A stretch of 64,000 bases of DNA. Source: Alkanindiges illinoisensis. Its GTDB lineage: Bacteria > Pseudomonadota > Gammaproteobacteria > Pseudomonadales > Moraxellaceae. The DNA lies in the NCBI RefSeq assembly GCF_004377485.1, contig NZ_SNTY01000006.1, positions 1 through 64,000 on the forward strand. The letters are read 5' to 3'. Shown in pieces: positions 22,996-32,607 of this stretch (within the stretch, counting starts at the first letter, position 1; each line of letters opens with the position of its first letter). The position numbers were made by a program, and so were the translations under genes. The notes beneath the pieces were generated by a model. It did no database searches, had not been told where the DNA came from, and saw only the letters and a program-made list of their open reading frames with translations.

Positions 22996-24123
22996 ATGCA
23001 GATCGGAATTCCAGCCGAAACGGTTGCAGGCGAAACACGCGTTGCTGCAACACCTGAAACGGTTAAAAAATTGACCGCGAGCGGGCACACCGTTGTGATT
23101 GAACGCGGTGCTGGCGTTAGAGCCGCTTATATTGACAGTGCTTATGAACAAGTGGGTGCAACCCTGACGGATAATGCCTATACCGGCAGTAAAATTATCC
23201 TTAAGGTACGCGCGCCTTCTGGCGATGAAATTAAGCAGCTCGAAGCCAATAGTATTATTGTTGCGACTTTCGATCCGTACCGTAATCCAGAGCTGGATAC
23301 GTTTGCGGCCCAGCAAGTTTCTGCTTTTGCACTTGAATTACTGCCACGTACCCTATCACGCGCCCAGAATATGGACGTGCTGTCTTCGCAAGCCAACCTT
23401 GCAGGCTACAAATCGGTACTGCTGGCGGCTAACGAATATCAGCGTATGTTCCCGATGCTGATGACCGCTGCCGGTACCGTAAAACCTGCCCGTGTTGTGA
23501 TTATGGGTGTTGGTGTTGCCGGCTTGCAGGCCATTGCAACAGCCAAGCGTCTGGGCGCTATTGTAGAAGCAACAGACCTGCGTCCAACCGCCAAAGAGCA
23601 GGTTGAGTCGTTGGGTGGCAAGTGGCTGGATGTGCCAATGTCTGATGAAGAAAAAGCCCGCGCTGCCGAAGCTGCCAAGAGCGGTTACGGCTGGCAGCCC
23701 GGTGAGCAGTACATCAAGGATCAGGCTGCCATTGTGGACAAAGCGGTTTCCAATGCAGATATCGTGATTACCACAGCACTGATTCCTGGCCGCAATGCCC
23801 CACGCCTGATTAATGCGACAACTGTTGCCAAGATGAAACCTGGTTCAGTGATTCTGGACATGGCGGTTGAAACTGGCGGTAACGTGGAAGGCTCACAGGT
23901 TGGTGAAACTGTTGTAACCGCCAATGGTGTCAAGATTCTGGGCATTCCAAACATTCCTGCCACGCTTGCCACTGAAGCGTCTGCATTGTATGCGCGCAAC
24001 GTATTGAATTTCATTGAAACTTTATTTAATAAAGAAAAAAATCTGGTTTTAAGCCAGGACGATGAAATTCAAAAAGCCCTGTTGGTAACCCATGGCGGCC
24101 AAGTGCTGCTCAAACGTGGTTAA
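22996..24123 (+). CDS. pntAA: NAD(P) transhydrogenase subunit alpha, part 1
   Basis: 375 aa: the soluble NAD(H)-binding domain I. It begins [26 protein letters not shown] and contains the alanine-dehydrogenase-like [20 protein letters not shown] and the Rossmann glycines in [30 protein letters not shown], followed by the mobile loop. The protein ends before the first membrane helices, which are on a separate gene (pntAB), so this is the split three-gene form. With PntAB and PntB it makes the proton-translocating transhydrogenase that drives NADPH formation from NADH. A GAGG ribosome site lies seven bases upstream; pntAB starts 11 bp after the stop. Confidence 0.95.
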   Translation: MQIGIPAETVAGETRVAATPETVKKLTASGHTVVIERGAGVRAAYIDSAYEQVGATLTDNAYTGSKIILKVRAPSGDEIKQLEANSIIVATFDPYRNPELDTFAAQQVSAFALELLPRTLSRAQNMDVLSSQANLAGYKSVLLAANEYQRMFPMLMTAAGTVKPARVVIMGVGVAGLQAIATAKRLGAIVEATDLRPTAKEQVESLGGKWLDVPMSDEEKARAAEAAKSGYGWQPGEQYIKDQAAIVDKAVSNADIVITTALIPGRNAPRLINATTVAKMKPGSVILDMAVETGGNVEGSQVGETVVTANGVKILGIPNIPATLATEASALYARNVLNFIETLFNKEKNLVLSQDDEIQKALLVTHGGQVLLKRG

Positions 24124-24134
24124 GGAGCACAATC

Positions 24135-24461
24135 ATGGTTGAAACGATAACGATTTTTGTACTGGCCATTTTTGTGGGCTATTACGTGGTGTGGGGTGTT
24201 ACACCAGCATTGCATACACCCTTAATGGCGGTAACCAATGCGCTGTCCTCCATTATTATTGTTGGTGCCATGCTGCAAACTGTTGGCTTACCGGCAATTG
24301 GCGTAGATGGAAACGTGGCGTTCCAGAGCATTAACGTGGTTAGTGTGCTGGGTGCTGTGGCAGTATTCCTGGCCAGCATTAACATTTTTGGTGGTTTTGC
24401 AGTAACAGCACGTATGCTGGAAATGTTCAAGCCTAAAGCCAAAAAAGCGGCCAAAGAGTAA
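24135..24461 (+). CDS. pntAB: NAD(P) transhydrogenase subunit alpha, part 2 (membrane)
   Basis: 108 aa with three to four membrane helices ([74 protein letters not shown]). The signature W[19 protein letters not shown] is that of the alpha-subunit membrane domain. It supplies part of the proton channel (domain II) of the transhydrogenase. It sits between pntAA (11 bp) and pntB (12 bp) in an evident operon. The basic C-terminus [10 protein letters not shown] is cytoplasmic. Confidence 0.95.
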   Translation: MVETITIFVLAIFVGYYVVWGVTPALHTPLMAVTNALSSIIIVGAMLQTVGLPAIGVDGNVAFQSINVVSVLGAVAVFLASINIFGGFAVTARMLEMFKPKAKKAAKE

Positions 24462-24473
24462 GGGGCAGGATTG

Positions 24474-25928
24474 ATGGAATTTATACGTGAATATGCCAAC
24501 TGGTTTTATTTAATCGGTGCGGTCCTTTTTATTCTGACATTGCGTGGCCTGTCTGGTCCCAAGACTGCGATTGCGGGTAACCGTTATGGCATGGTTGCCA
24601 TGGCAATTGCTGTAATCACCACATTCTTTGTTGCTGACCATCCGGTTGTACCCATGATTCTGGGTGCGATGGTACTGGGTGCCGTGGTGGGTATTGCCCG
24701 CGCGCGTACTGTACCAATGACCCAGATGCCAGAAACAGTAGCACTGATGCACTCACTGGTTGGTCTGGCAGCAGTCCTGATTGCCATTGCCGCAATTTTG
24801 CACAACAATCAGCTGATTGATCTGTTTGCCAATAATGAAGCAGCATTAACCACTGCTGGTGTAGAACATGCACACATGAGCAAGGTTCATTTGTTTGAAC
24901 TGTTCGTGGGCTGTTTCGTGGGCGCAATTACCTTTACCGCGTCTGTATTTGCCTATGGCAAGCTGGCGGCTAAAAAGTGGGCCAAAACTATTAAAGGTGG
25001 CTGGGTTAAACCAGTTCAGGCGATTATCTTTATTGCCATGCTGGCTAGCGGCTTTGTATTCTTTAGCACTGGCAATATGCAGGCCTTCTGGGCCATGACT
25101 ATTCTGGCACTGGCCTTTGGCTGGGTGTGGATTGCACCAGTGGGCGGCGGCGACATGCCAGTCGTGGTATCTCTGCTGAACTCATTTTCTGGCTGGGCAG
25201 CGGCTGGTATTGGTTTTACCCTAGAGAACAACATGCTGATCGTGGCTGGTTCTCTGGTGGGTTCATCCGGTGCCATCCTGTCCTACATCATGTGTAAAGC
25301 CATGAACCGCTCTATCATCAACGTATTGTTTGGTGGTATTGCAACTGCTGGTGCAGCAGGTGGCGCAGAGGCTGGAGAAGTTAAGCAGCGTAACTACCGT
25401 TCCGGTTCTGCGGATGATGCAGGCTTCCTGATGTCAAACGCAGACAGCGTGGTCATTGTACCGGGTTATGGTATGGCGCAAGGCCGTGCACAAAACGCGG
25501 TTAAAGAACTGGCTAACCTGCTCAAAGAGCAGGGCGTGACTGTACGCTTTGCAATCCATCCGGTTGCTGGTCGCATGCCGGGTCACATGAACGTATTGCT
25601 GGCTGAAGCCGACGTTGCCTATGAAGACATTCTGGAAATGGATGAAATCAACTCTGATTTCCCGGCCACTGATGTGGTGCTGGTGATTGGTGCAAACGAC
25701 GTAGTAAACCCTGCGGCAAAAGATGATCCAAGCTCACCAATTTATGGCATGCCCATTCTGGAAGCCCACAAGGCACGCACCATTATGGTGATCAAGCGCT
25801 CTATGGCTACTGGTTATGCGGGTCTCGACAATGACCTGTTCTACAATGACAAGACCATGATGATCTTTGGTGATGCCAAGAAAGTTGTGGAAGACATGAC
25901 CAAAGCAATTAATGGTGGCGGTCACTAA
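24474..25928 (+). CDS. pntB: NAD(P) transhydrogenase subunit beta
   Basis: 484 aa from ATG 24474. The frame has a TTG one codon earlier, but AGGGGCAGG is better spaced for the ATG. About nine membrane helices (residues 1-265), including the HSLVGLAAVLIAIA segment and the VEHAHMSKVHLFELFVG loop with conserved His, form the proton pathway. They are followed by the NADP(H)-binding domain III (from about 300) with VVIVPGYGMAQGRAQ, HPVAGRMPGHMNVLLAEADVAYEDI, VVLVIGANDVVNPAA, IMVIKRSMATGYAGLDN and GDAKKVVEDM, all hallmarks of PntB. It is the last gene of the operon and is followed by a strong terminator. Confidence 0.96.
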   Translation: MEFIREYANWFYLIGAVLFILTLRGLSGPKTAIAGNRYGMVAMAIAVITTFFVADHPVVPMILGAMVLGAVVGIARARTVPMTQMPETVALMHSLVGLAAVLIAIAAILHNNQLIDLFANNEAALTTAGVEHAHMSKVHLFELFVGCFVGAITFTASVFAYGKLAAKKWAKTIKGGWVKPVQAIIFIAMLASGFVFFSTGNMQAFWAMTILALAFGWVWIAPVGGGDMPVVVSLLNSFSGWAAAGIGFTLENNMLIVAGSLVGSSGAILSYIMCKAMNRSIINVLFGGIATAGAAGGAEAGEVKQRNYRSGSADDAGFLMSNADSVVIVPGYGMAQGRAQNAVKELANLLKEQGVTVRFAIHPVAGRMPGHMNVLLAEADVAYEDILEMDEINSDFPATDVVLVIGANDVVNPAAKDDPSSPIYGMPILEAHKARTIMVIKRSMATGYAGLDNDLFYNDKTMMIFGDAKKVVEDMTKAINGGGH

Positions 25929-25964
25929 TTCCGGTTAGTTATCCTAGAAATCGTTGATTCAAGA

Positions 25965-25992
25965 AAAGCTGTCCAATCGGGCAGCTTTTTTT
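25965..25992 (+). terminator. Rho-independent terminator of the pnt operon
   Basis: AAAGCTGTCC (25965-25974) pairs with GGGCAGCTTT (25979-25988) across an AATC loop (one G-U pair), then a T-run to 25992. Confidence 0.9.
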
Positions 25993-26065
25993 ATGGCGAG
26001 TTTTTGATTGCTAATTTTAAAAAAATTGCTGAAGCCAGCGTAAAAATTAAGTTTTGCTTAATATC

Positions 26066-26082
26066 TTGGCATGCTGTTTGCG
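26066..26082 (+). promoter_or_regulatory. Sigma-54 (RpoN) -24/-12 promoter of amt
   Basis: TTGGCATG-CTGT-TTGCG matches the YTGGCACG-N4-TTGCW consensus in all but one core position, with GG and GC exactly 10 bp apart. It lies 32 bp before the amt start, the expected place for a nitrogen-regulated promoter. I see no clear NtrC site upstream. Confidence 0.7.
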
Positions 26083-26113
26083 TTGTCCCCTGTAATCATC
26101 AAAGGGGATGAAC

Positions 26114-27445
26114 ATGTGTAATCAGCGTTGGGTATCAATATTTTGCATGGTGGCTGGTTTAGGGAGCACAGGCATTGCCTATGCTGCGCCCGATAATCTG
26201 GGTGAAATCAAGCTGGCAGTAGACAGTGTTTGGGTAGTCGTGGCAGCCATGCTGGTGTTTATGATGCAGGCCGGGTTTGCGCTGGTCGAAGGCGGCATGG
26301 TGCGTAGCAAAAATGCCGTGAATGTCATTATGAAAAACTATCTGGATGCCTGTTTCGGTGGCCTGGTGTTCTGGGCAGTGGGTTATGGCCTGATGTTCGG
26401 CACTAACAGCACTGGCTGGTTTGGGGCAAGTCATTTTTTCCCGGAGCAAATGGCCGACTGGGACTGGACGTTCATGTTCTTTCAAATGATGTTTGCTGCA
26501 ACAGCCACCACGATTGCCAGTGGCGCTATGGCAGAACGTATTCATTTTGTGGCGTATCTGGCTGGTGCCTGTCTGGTGAGTGGCCTGATTTATCCGGTAT
26601 TTGGCAGCTGGGCCTGGGGCAGTGCCCATGGTGGTGATGGTTGGCTTAAGGCAATGGGATTTATTGACTTTGCCGGCTCTACTGTGGTGCATTCGATTGG
26701 CGGCTGGGTAGCACTGGCTGGCATTATCTTGCTAGGGCCACGCATGGGCCGGTTCGATAGTCAGGGCCGTGCCCGCCATATTCCCGGCCACAATCTGAGC
26801 CTGGTTGCGCTGGGTGGTTTTATGCTGTGGCTGGCGTGGTTTGCCTTTAATGCAGGTTCGACAGTGGCAGCAGGGGGCAACATTGGCAAGATTGCATTAA
26901 ACACCCATCTGGCAGCCTGTGCAGGTACTGTCACTTATCTGGTGCTGAGCTTAATACGCGGTAAGGCCATTTTGCTCACTGGCGCAATCAATGCCAGTTT
27001 GGGGGGATTGGTGGCAATTACTGCCGGGTGTGCCAGCATGTCACCGGTATTTGCCATTTTAACTGGCCTTATCGCAGGCATTGTGGTGACTCATGGGCCA
27101 TTGTTGCTGGAGCGACTAGGGCTGGATGATGTAGTCGATGCCGTGAGTGTGCATGGTTTTTGCGGGGCATGGGGCACGATTGCAGCAGGTCTATTTTTTG
27201 AAGGACAGTTATTTAATCTGAACCGGGTGCTGGTGCAGTGCATTGGTGTATTTTCAGGGTTTATCTGGGGGTTTGGTGCAGCGCTGGTGGTGTACTTTGT
27301 CTTAAGCAAACTACTGGGCGGCCTGCGTGTATCACCACAGCATGAACAGCGTGGTCTGGATTATACCGAACATGCCGAACTGGCTTATCCCGAATTTCAG
27401 GATGCTGCGGTATTTGATCCTGATCAATTGAATAGCCGTCGCTAG
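26114..27445 (+). CDS. amt: Ammonium transporter Amt
   Basis: 443 aa. I prefer ATG 26114 because AAGGGG lies seven bases before it; the ATG at 26108 is too close. A signal-like first helix (VSIFCMVAGLGSTGIAYA) precedes the eleven-helix Amt core. It has the family signatures AMLVFMMQAGFALVEGGMVRSKN, the first twin histidine in STVVHSIGGWVALAG, the second in SVHGFCGAWGTIAAG, and LAWFAFNAGST with the pore aromatics. It conducts ammonium/ammonia across the inner membrane. A sigma-54 promoter precedes it, consistent with induction under nitrogen limitation. Unlike the usual arrangement there is no glnK beside it; an unknown gene follows 26 bp downstream instead. Confidence 0.93.
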   Translation: MCNQRWVSIFCMVAGLGSTGIAYAAPDNLGEIKLAVDSVWVVVAAMLVFMMQAGFALVEGGMVRSKNAVNVIMKNYLDACFGGLVFWAVGYGLMFGTNSTGWFGASHFFPEQMADWDWTFMFFQMMFAATATTIASGAMAERIHFVAYLAGACLVSGLIYPVFGSWAWGSAHGGDGWLKAMGFIDFAGSTVVHSIGGWVALAGIILLGPRMGRFDSQGRARHIPGHNLSLVALGGFMLWLAWFAFNAGSTVAAGGNIGKIALNTHLAACAGTVTYLVLSLIRGKAILLTGAINASLGGLVAITAGCASMSPVFAILTGLIAGIVVTHGPLLLERLGLDDVVDAVSVHGFCGAWGTIAAGLFFEGQLFNLNRVLVQCIGVFSGFIWGFGAALVVYFVLSKLLGGLRVSPQHEQRGLDYTEHAELAYPEFQDAAVFDPDQLNSRR

Positions 27446-27471
27446 TGGCCATCCAGGGAGGAGTGAAGACT

Positions 27472-28161
27472 ATGAATTCTGATGCAAAGACGCACCTGAG
27501 TGTGGCGCAAAAACGGCAAGCAGTGGAAGAAGGATTAAAACCTTTTTTGCCAGACGATTATCTGCAGGACATACTGGAATTCTGGGAACTGCACTACAGC
27601 CATGAACCGGCATTTGTGCTGCAACGATTTTTAAATGAAATTTGCACCACTGCAACGTTAAAGTCACAGCGTTCCCAAATGCTGCAAAGTGTCCTGCTGG
27701 CCTTGTCAGCACGGGAGCGGGACAACCAGCTTGCCAGCAAGAAAACCAAGCCGGGAAAACCGGTATTGCGCCATGCTGAATCACTGGACATGCCCACCCG
27801 GTTTAAAGGGGATGAACACGCTCAGGCCTTAATGCAGTGCTTTACTGCTTTAAGCCAGCGCCTGTTTAAAACTGCACCTGCCCAGATTGATCGTAGCCTG
27901 CGACTATACTTGATGGATACCATTCCCAAGCTGAAAATGGGGAGTGACAGCATTCATGCCTTGCGGCTGTGGACAGGGACGGATATGGAAGCGCCACCTA
28001 CTAGCTTGCTGACGATTGAGGATATGCAGCAGGTGATTAACCTGATTTATAGCGCCCTGTGTGAGTATGTGGGGCCAGTGAAGGCAGATCGGCAGTTAAC
28101 GATGGCAGTCAGGTTTCTGGAAGAAAATCATCCAGAATGGCCTATTCGCCAGTTATTGTAG
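27472..28161 (+). CDS. Unknown protein co-transcribed with amt
   Basis: 229 aa from ATG 27472, chosen for the strong GGAGGAG ribosome site nine bases upstream; the frame opens at 27445. I do not recognise it. It looks soluble and helical: residues 20-75 are rich in charged and leucine residues, a basic disordered linker with KKTKPGKPV is near 95-105, and the C-terminal half (about 115-229) ends in a helix with DRQLTMAVRFLEENHPEW. There is no signal peptide, membrane segment or known catalytic motif. Its position 26 bp behind amt, before a shared terminator and downstream of a sigma-54 promoter, places it in the nitrogen-limitation response by context only. Confidence 0.7.
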   Translation: MNSDAKTHLSVAQKRQAVEEGLKPFLPDDYLQDILEFWELHYSHEPAFVLQRFLNEICTTATLKSQRSQMLQSVLLALSARERDNQLASKKTKPGKPVLRHAESLDMPTRFKGDEHAQALMQCFTALSQRLFKTAPAQIDRSLRLYLMDTIPKLKMGSDSIHALRLWTGTDMEAPPTSLLTIEDMQQVINLIYSALCEYVGPVKADRQLTMAVRFLEENHPEWPIRQLL

Positions 28162-28207
28162 AGGGAGAAACTAGACTTATTAGCGCAAATGGTTATCAGT
28201 AGACAAC

Positions 28208-28237
28208 AAAAAAGCAGGTCATATCCCTGCTTTTTTT
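28208..28237. terminator. Bidirectional terminator between the amt operon and rsfS
   Basis: AAAAGCAGG ... CCTGCTTTT with a 7-nt loop (core arms 28214-28218 and 28226-28230), A-run on the left and T7 on the right, so it can serve both converging genes. Confidence 0.9.
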
Positions 28238-28295
28238 ACTGGTTCACACCAGACCAGTCAGCTTTTTTAGCGAAGCTAAACGTCTATACCAGCAG

Positions 28296-28730
28296 TTATT
28301 TCTCAACCGGACGCCACAGGCTTTCCAGATCATAAAACTTGCGGGCTGTTGGCAACATCACATGGACCACAACAAATCCTAAATCAATCAGAATCCATTC
28401 GGCATCACGCTCACCTTCAACACCAACAGGGCGGTATCCCTGTTTCTTGGCTTCTTCCGCCACGTTGTCAGCCAGCGCTTTCACATGACGGGTTGAGGTA
28501 CCACTGGCAATCACAACCATATCGGAAATATTGGTCAGACCAGTAACGTCAAGCTCAACAATATTTTGGGCTTTAACATCATTCAAGGCAAAGCGTACGA
28601 TTTCAAGGCATTCTTGTGCATTTTTATCGGTTTGATTTGCGGCGGAAAGTGCAGAGTTTGCGATAACACCAGTCGTAGTAAAGGTTTTATCGGATGTTGA
28701 TGATTGACCTCGAGAAGGTTCAATATTCAT
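28296..28730 (-). CDS. rsfS: Ribosomal silencing factor RsfS
   Basis: 144 aa from ATG 28730, with an alternative at 28748; the first 35 residues (Ser/Thr-rich) are longer than in E. coli RsfS and variable. The conserved Iojap/RsfS domain is clear: CLEIVRFALNDVKAQNIVELDVTGLTNISDMVVIASGTSTRHVKALADNVAEEAKKQGYRPVGVEGERDAEWILIDLGFVVVHVMLPTARKFYDLESLW. RsfS binds ribosomal protein uL14 on the 50S subunit and blocks joining with 30S when nutrients run short. It usually lies beside nadD or rlmH; neither is visible here. Confidence 0.93.
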   Translation of the reverse strand: MNIEPSRGQSSTSDKTFTTTGVIANSALSAANQTDKNAQECLEIVRFALNDVKAQNIVELDVTGLTNISDMVVIASGTSTRHVKALADNVAEEAKKQGYRPVGVEGERDAEWILIDLGFVVVHVMLPTARKFYDLESLWRPVEK

Positions 28731-28834
28731 ACAGGGAATTAAATCCATACAATTAGGCACTATTACTATAGCGCAAATCTCAAAAAATTTCAATTTCGCT
28801 GTAATTGTTTTATTTTTAATCAATTAATAAAAAA

Positions 28835-28864
28835 TTAGCCATTTTACAGTTAAAAAATGGCTAA
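28835..28864 (-). terminator. Terminator downstream of pta
   Basis: TTAGCCATTTT (28835-28845) and AAAATGGCTAA (28854-28864) are perfect arms with an 8-nt loop. Read on the minus strand the hairpin is followed by TTTTTTATT, as expected for a pta terminator. Confidence 0.8.
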
Positions 28865-28940
28865 TAAAGACGGTTGAAAAATGTAAGAATTTTAGACAAA
28901 CCTACTTTAGGTGGCTATGTGTGCTGGCTATAACCTTTAC

Positions 28941-31094
28941 TTAATCAGGTTGAACATTGCGCTGAATGGCCTGAATCGCAGTGAGGGCAATCGTGTAAAC
29001 AATGTCATCAACCAGTGCTCCACGAGACAGGTCATTAACCGGCTTGTTTAAGCCTTGCAGCATGGGGCCAACACTCACCACATTGGCACTACGCTGTACA
29101 GCCTTGTAAGTGGTATTGCCTGTATTTAAGTCAGGAAAAATAAACACGGTGGCACGTCCGGCAACGGGTGAATTGGGCGCTTTTTGTTGTCCCACACTTT
29201 CAATGGCCGCAGCATCATACTGGAGCGGGCCATCAATCAGCAGGTCCGGACGGCGCTCGCGGGCAATGCGGGTGGCTTCACGGACTTTGTCAACATCGGT
29301 GCCTGAACCAGATTCACCGGTGGAATAGCTAATCATAGCAACACGTGGGTCTATGCCAAAGGCCAGCGCAGATTCAGCACTTTGAATGGCGATTTCAGCC
29401 AGCTCTTGAGCATTCGGGTCTGGATTAATGGCACAGTCCCCATACACCACCACCTGATCCGGCAGCAGCATAAAAAATACGGAAGAAACCAGTGAGTAAT
29501 CGGGTGCTGTTTTAATCAGCTGGAAAGCCGGGCGCACGGTATTGGCCGTGGTATGTACAGCGCCTGACACAAGGCCATCCACTTCGCCCAGTGCCAGCAT
29601 CATGGTGCCCAGCACGACAGTATCCTGCAACTGGGCTTCGGCCATTGGCTCGGTGAGTTTGCCTTTGCGGCGTTCAACCATGGCACTAATGTACTGATGG
29701 TGAATCAGGTTGGGATCAATGATTTCCAGATCAGGCGGCAGGGTAATGGCACGCGCCTTGGCGACTGCTTCCACTTCTTCAGGCTTGGCCAGCAACACAC
29801 ATTGGGCAATACCGCGTGACTGGCAAATGGCTGCGGCCTGTACGGTTCTGGGTTCCGCGCCTTCAGGCAGTACAATCCGTTTTTTATGGCTTAGCGCGCG
29901 TTGTACCAGCTCATGCCGGAAAGCAGAAGGCGACAGCCGGGTTGCATAAGTCAGCGCACTGTGTGCCTTGAGCCAGTCCAGGTCAATATGACTGGACACA
30001 AAGCGGGTCACCTGTTCGGCACGTTCAATGTCATCACTGGGGATTTCATTGCTCATCTGGCTTAAGCGGCTCACGGTTTCAAAGGAATCCATGCCAACCG
30101 ATAGTACCGGCAGTCCAGTTTTTAAGGCCGGGCGGCACAATTCAACAATGGCGGGATGCGGAGTATAGCCACCGGTTAGTAGCACGCCAGCCAGCGGAAC
30201 ACCATTCATGCTCGACAGTGCCGCAGCCACCAGAATATCATCGCGATCACCGGGCGTGACAATTAATGTACCCGGCTTAAAGCCCGGCAAGGCATTGCTC
30301 ACGGTGCGCGCTGTTAAACTAGTGCGCTGTACCCGGCGCTGTTCAGCGTCGCCTACATTCAGCCACTCGGCATTCAGGACATCGGCCACATCCAGCGTGC
30401 GTGGCACACTCAAGGTATTACTAAACGGCACCAGGCCAATAATGGGGAATTGTTCGGTGCCCACCAGAGGTGAGAATGGCTGTACCTGTTCAATCAACTC
30501 TTGTAAAGGCTGGGTCAGACGCAGCGAGCTATCGGTGGCCAGTGGAATTTGTGCGCTATCAGCCGGCAAGCCCTGTACCCTCATTAAAATGGTGCCCAAG
30601 GTACGTGGTGACCCAGTGCCGCCAAAAGGCCGCAAATGCATATCAATGCGGTCGGCCAGTGCTTCCGGGTTTTGCATATCGGCTGTGGTGACCAGAATCA
30701 CTTTGGCATCCAGTGCTTGCGCAAGGCCGATATTGAGCTGAGCCGCATAGCTGGCTTCTCCGGTAGGCACCACACCTTCCACCACCACCATATCCTTGCC
30801 CTGTGCCGCATCATGGTACAGGCTAATCACTTTCTCCAGCAGTTCATCCAGCTGGTTATCACCCAGCATGCGTTCGACCTGATGCTGGCCAATGGCAAGC
30901 GGAGGATTAAGGCCAAAGGTGCGACCAACCAGTGCCGAGGAGCGATCCGCACCACTGCCATTTAGCTCGGTTTGTACAAATGGTTTTAAGAAGCCTGATT
31001 TAATGCCCAGACAATCCAGTGCATGAATCAGCCCCAGACACGCTGATGTCAAACCAACGCCAATCCCGGTAGGAACCAGTAAAAATGTTTTCAT
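28941..31094 (-). CDS. pta: Phosphate acetyltransferase
   Basis: 717 aa, the long three-domain form. The N-terminal P-loop-like domain (about 1-210; start MKTFLLVPTGIGVGLTSACLGLIHALD, with VVVEGVVPTGEASYAAQLNIGLAQALDAKVILVT) resembles dethiobiotin synthetase. The middle DRTGG domain (about 220-370) contains GTLIVTPGDRDDILVAAALSS. The C-terminal PTA_PTB catalytic domain (about 390-717) has KKRIVLPEGAEPRTVQAAAIC, GLVSGAVHTTANTVRPAFQLI and ISYSTGESGSGTDVDKVREA. It interconverts acetyl-CoA and acetyl phosphate. It is encoded just behind ackA (56 bp), so both form the acetate overflow/assimilation operon. Confidence 0.96.
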   Translation of the reverse strand: MKTFLLVPTGIGVGLTSACLGLIHALDCLGIKSGFLKPFVQTELNGSGADRSSALVGRTFGLNPPLAIGQHQVERMLGDNQLDELLEKVISLYHDAAQGKDMVVVEGVVPTGEASYAAQLNIGLAQALDAKVILVTTADMQNPEALADRIDMHLRPFGGTGSPRTLGTILMRVQGLPADSAQIPLATDSSLRLTQPLQELIEQVQPFSPLVGTEQFPIIGLVPFSNTLSVPRTLDVADVLNAEWLNVGDAEQRRVQRTSLTARTVSNALPGFKPGTLIVTPGDRDDILVAAALSSMNGVPLAGVLLTGGYTPHPAIVELCRPALKTGLPVLSVGMDSFETVSRLSQMSNEIPSDDIERAEQVTRFVSSHIDLDWLKAHSALTYATRLSPSAFRHELVQRALSHKKRIVLPEGAEPRTVQAAAICQSRGIAQCVLLAKPEEVEAVAKARAITLPPDLEIIDPNLIHHQYISAMVERRKGKLTEPMAEAQLQDTVVLGTMMLALGEVDGLVSGAVHTTANTVRPAFQLIKTAPDYSLVSSVFFMLLPDQVVVYGDCAINPDPNAQELAEIAIQSAESALAFGIDPRVAMISYSTGESGSGTDVDKVREATRIARERRPDLLIDGPLQYDAAAIESVGQQKAPNSPVAGRATVFIFPDLNTGNTTYKAVQRSANVVSVGPMLQGLNKPVNDLSRGALVDDIVYTIALTAIQAIQRNVQPD

Positions 31095-31150
31095 TTTGCT
31101 TTCCTTAAATGCTGTTAACCTAATATTTAAAAATCATGCAATAGCTTGGC

Positions 31151-32359
31151 TTATTCAATCAGCCCTAAAACCTGCCGGGTTTCTACGGCAATCCGGCCTT
31201 CTTCATCGGTGGGAATTACCCAGATTTGCGGGCCTGCTCCAGCGTCAATGCGGCCTTCTGCACCCGCATACATGCGCTGGTTTTTTCCATCATCCAGCGT
31301 GCAGCCAAAATGTGGTAGCAAACTAATAGTCTTGGCGCGGATATCTGCTGCATTTTCACCAATGCCACCCGTAAAAATCAGGCCATGTAGGGCAGGCAAG
31401 GCACAGCTCATGGCTGCCAGTGACTTGGCCAGCCGGTAGCAAAACACATCCACCGCAAGCTGGGCTTTTTCATTGCCCTGTTTGGCAGCATCCACTAGCG
31501 TGCGCATGTCATTCGACAGTCCGGACAGGCCCAGCAAGCCACTATTACGGTTTAGCACTTCATCAATTTTAAGCAGTGACCAGCCCAGATTATCAGCCAG
31601 AAAACGGTGCAGGCCGGGATCAACATCGCCACTACGGGTGCCCATCACCACACCTTCCAGTGGAGTCAGACCCATGCTGGTATCCATGCTTTGGCCATTC
31701 CAGATGGCGCAGGTGGAACAACCGTTGCCTAAGTGAGCCGTGAGCCAGCCGCCCTGATCTGGCATGCCGGCAAGCGTATTGGCACGCTCACTCACATAGG
31801 CATGACTGGTGCCATGAAAGCCATAACGGCGCACCCCGTAGTCTGTATATAAAGTTTCTGGAAGGGCATAGCGGTAGGCATGTGGCGGCATACTTTGGTG
31901 AAAAGCCGTATCAAATACAGCCACTTGCGGTAAACTGGGAAATAACGCCAGCGTGGCTTCAATACCCAGCAGGTTGGCCGGATTGTGCAGGGGTGCCAGT
32001 GCCGAAGTTTGCCGGATGCTGGCCATCACTTGTGAATCAATCTGCACCGCCTGCGTAAATTTTTCACCACCATGGACAACCCGGTGACCAATCGCAGCAG
32101 GCTGATGATTTGATAACTGTTTAAGAATATATTGCAGCGCATCGGCATGGCTGGCTGGTTTAGCCTGTGCATCATTATTGTCGTTGAACTGATAGTTAAA
32201 GGTACTGCCATCTGCCTGTGTTCCTTTAATCCGGGCCTGTGCCGTTCCCAGATTTTCGGCCAGCCCGGCAATTCGCTGCTCAGCGCCAGTGCCACTACCA
32301 ATCAGGGCATATTTAATGGATGAAGAACCGCAATTGATTACCAGGATGCAAGCAGACAT
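31151..32359 (-). CDS. ackA: Acetate kinase
   Basis: 402 aa from ATG 32359; the frame has eleven extra codons from 32392 without support. It is an ASKHA-fold kinase with all acetokinase signatures: [16 protein letters not shown] at the N-terminus, [81 protein letters not shown] and [13 protein letters not shown] with ARG/E residues for catalysis. It transfers phosphate between ATP and acetate. It is the first gene of the ackA-pta operon. Confidence 0.96.
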   Translation of the reverse strand: MSACILVINCGSSSIKYALIGSGTGAEQRIAGLAENLGTAQARIKGTQADGSTFNYQFNDNNDAQAKPASHADALQYILKQLSNHQPAAIGHRVVHGGEKFTQAVQIDSQVMASIRQTSALAPLHNPANLLGIEATLALFPSLPQVAVFDTAFHQSMPPHAYRYALPETLYTDYGVRRYGFHGTSHAYVSERANTLAGMPDQGGWLTAHLGNGCSTCAIWNGQSMDTSMGLTPLEGVVMGTRSGDVDPGLHRFLADNLGWSLLKIDEVLNRNSGLLGLSGLSNDMRTLVDAAKQGNEKAQLAVDVFCYRLAKSLAAMSCALPALHGLIFTGGIGENAADIRAKTISLLPHFGCTLDDGKNQRMYAGAEGRIDAGAGPQIWVIPTDEEGRIAVETRQVLGLIE

Positions 32360-32607
32360 ATCATTCTCAGAATAAATTCCAGACCAAAGCAAAATATAAA
32401 GCCCATCAAGGGCATAGCAAACCCTACAGCAAAGTTGCCCAGTGTGCTAAAAAACAAAAGTAGCAAATAATGCTTAAGCGTTTAAGTATGAATCAGTAAT
32501 CTTTGATGAATCTTAAATGAAACTGAGAATTGTTTTTACATAGGAATAATTTTTATAGACACTATTGTAAGATAGGTTTTTCAAAATTTTTTTAGTGGGG
32601 AATCGCA

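Noticed and set aside
30208-30741. 177-aa plus-strand frame within pta
   Set aside because: Antisense shadow of pta with Ser/Arg-rich composition and no motif.
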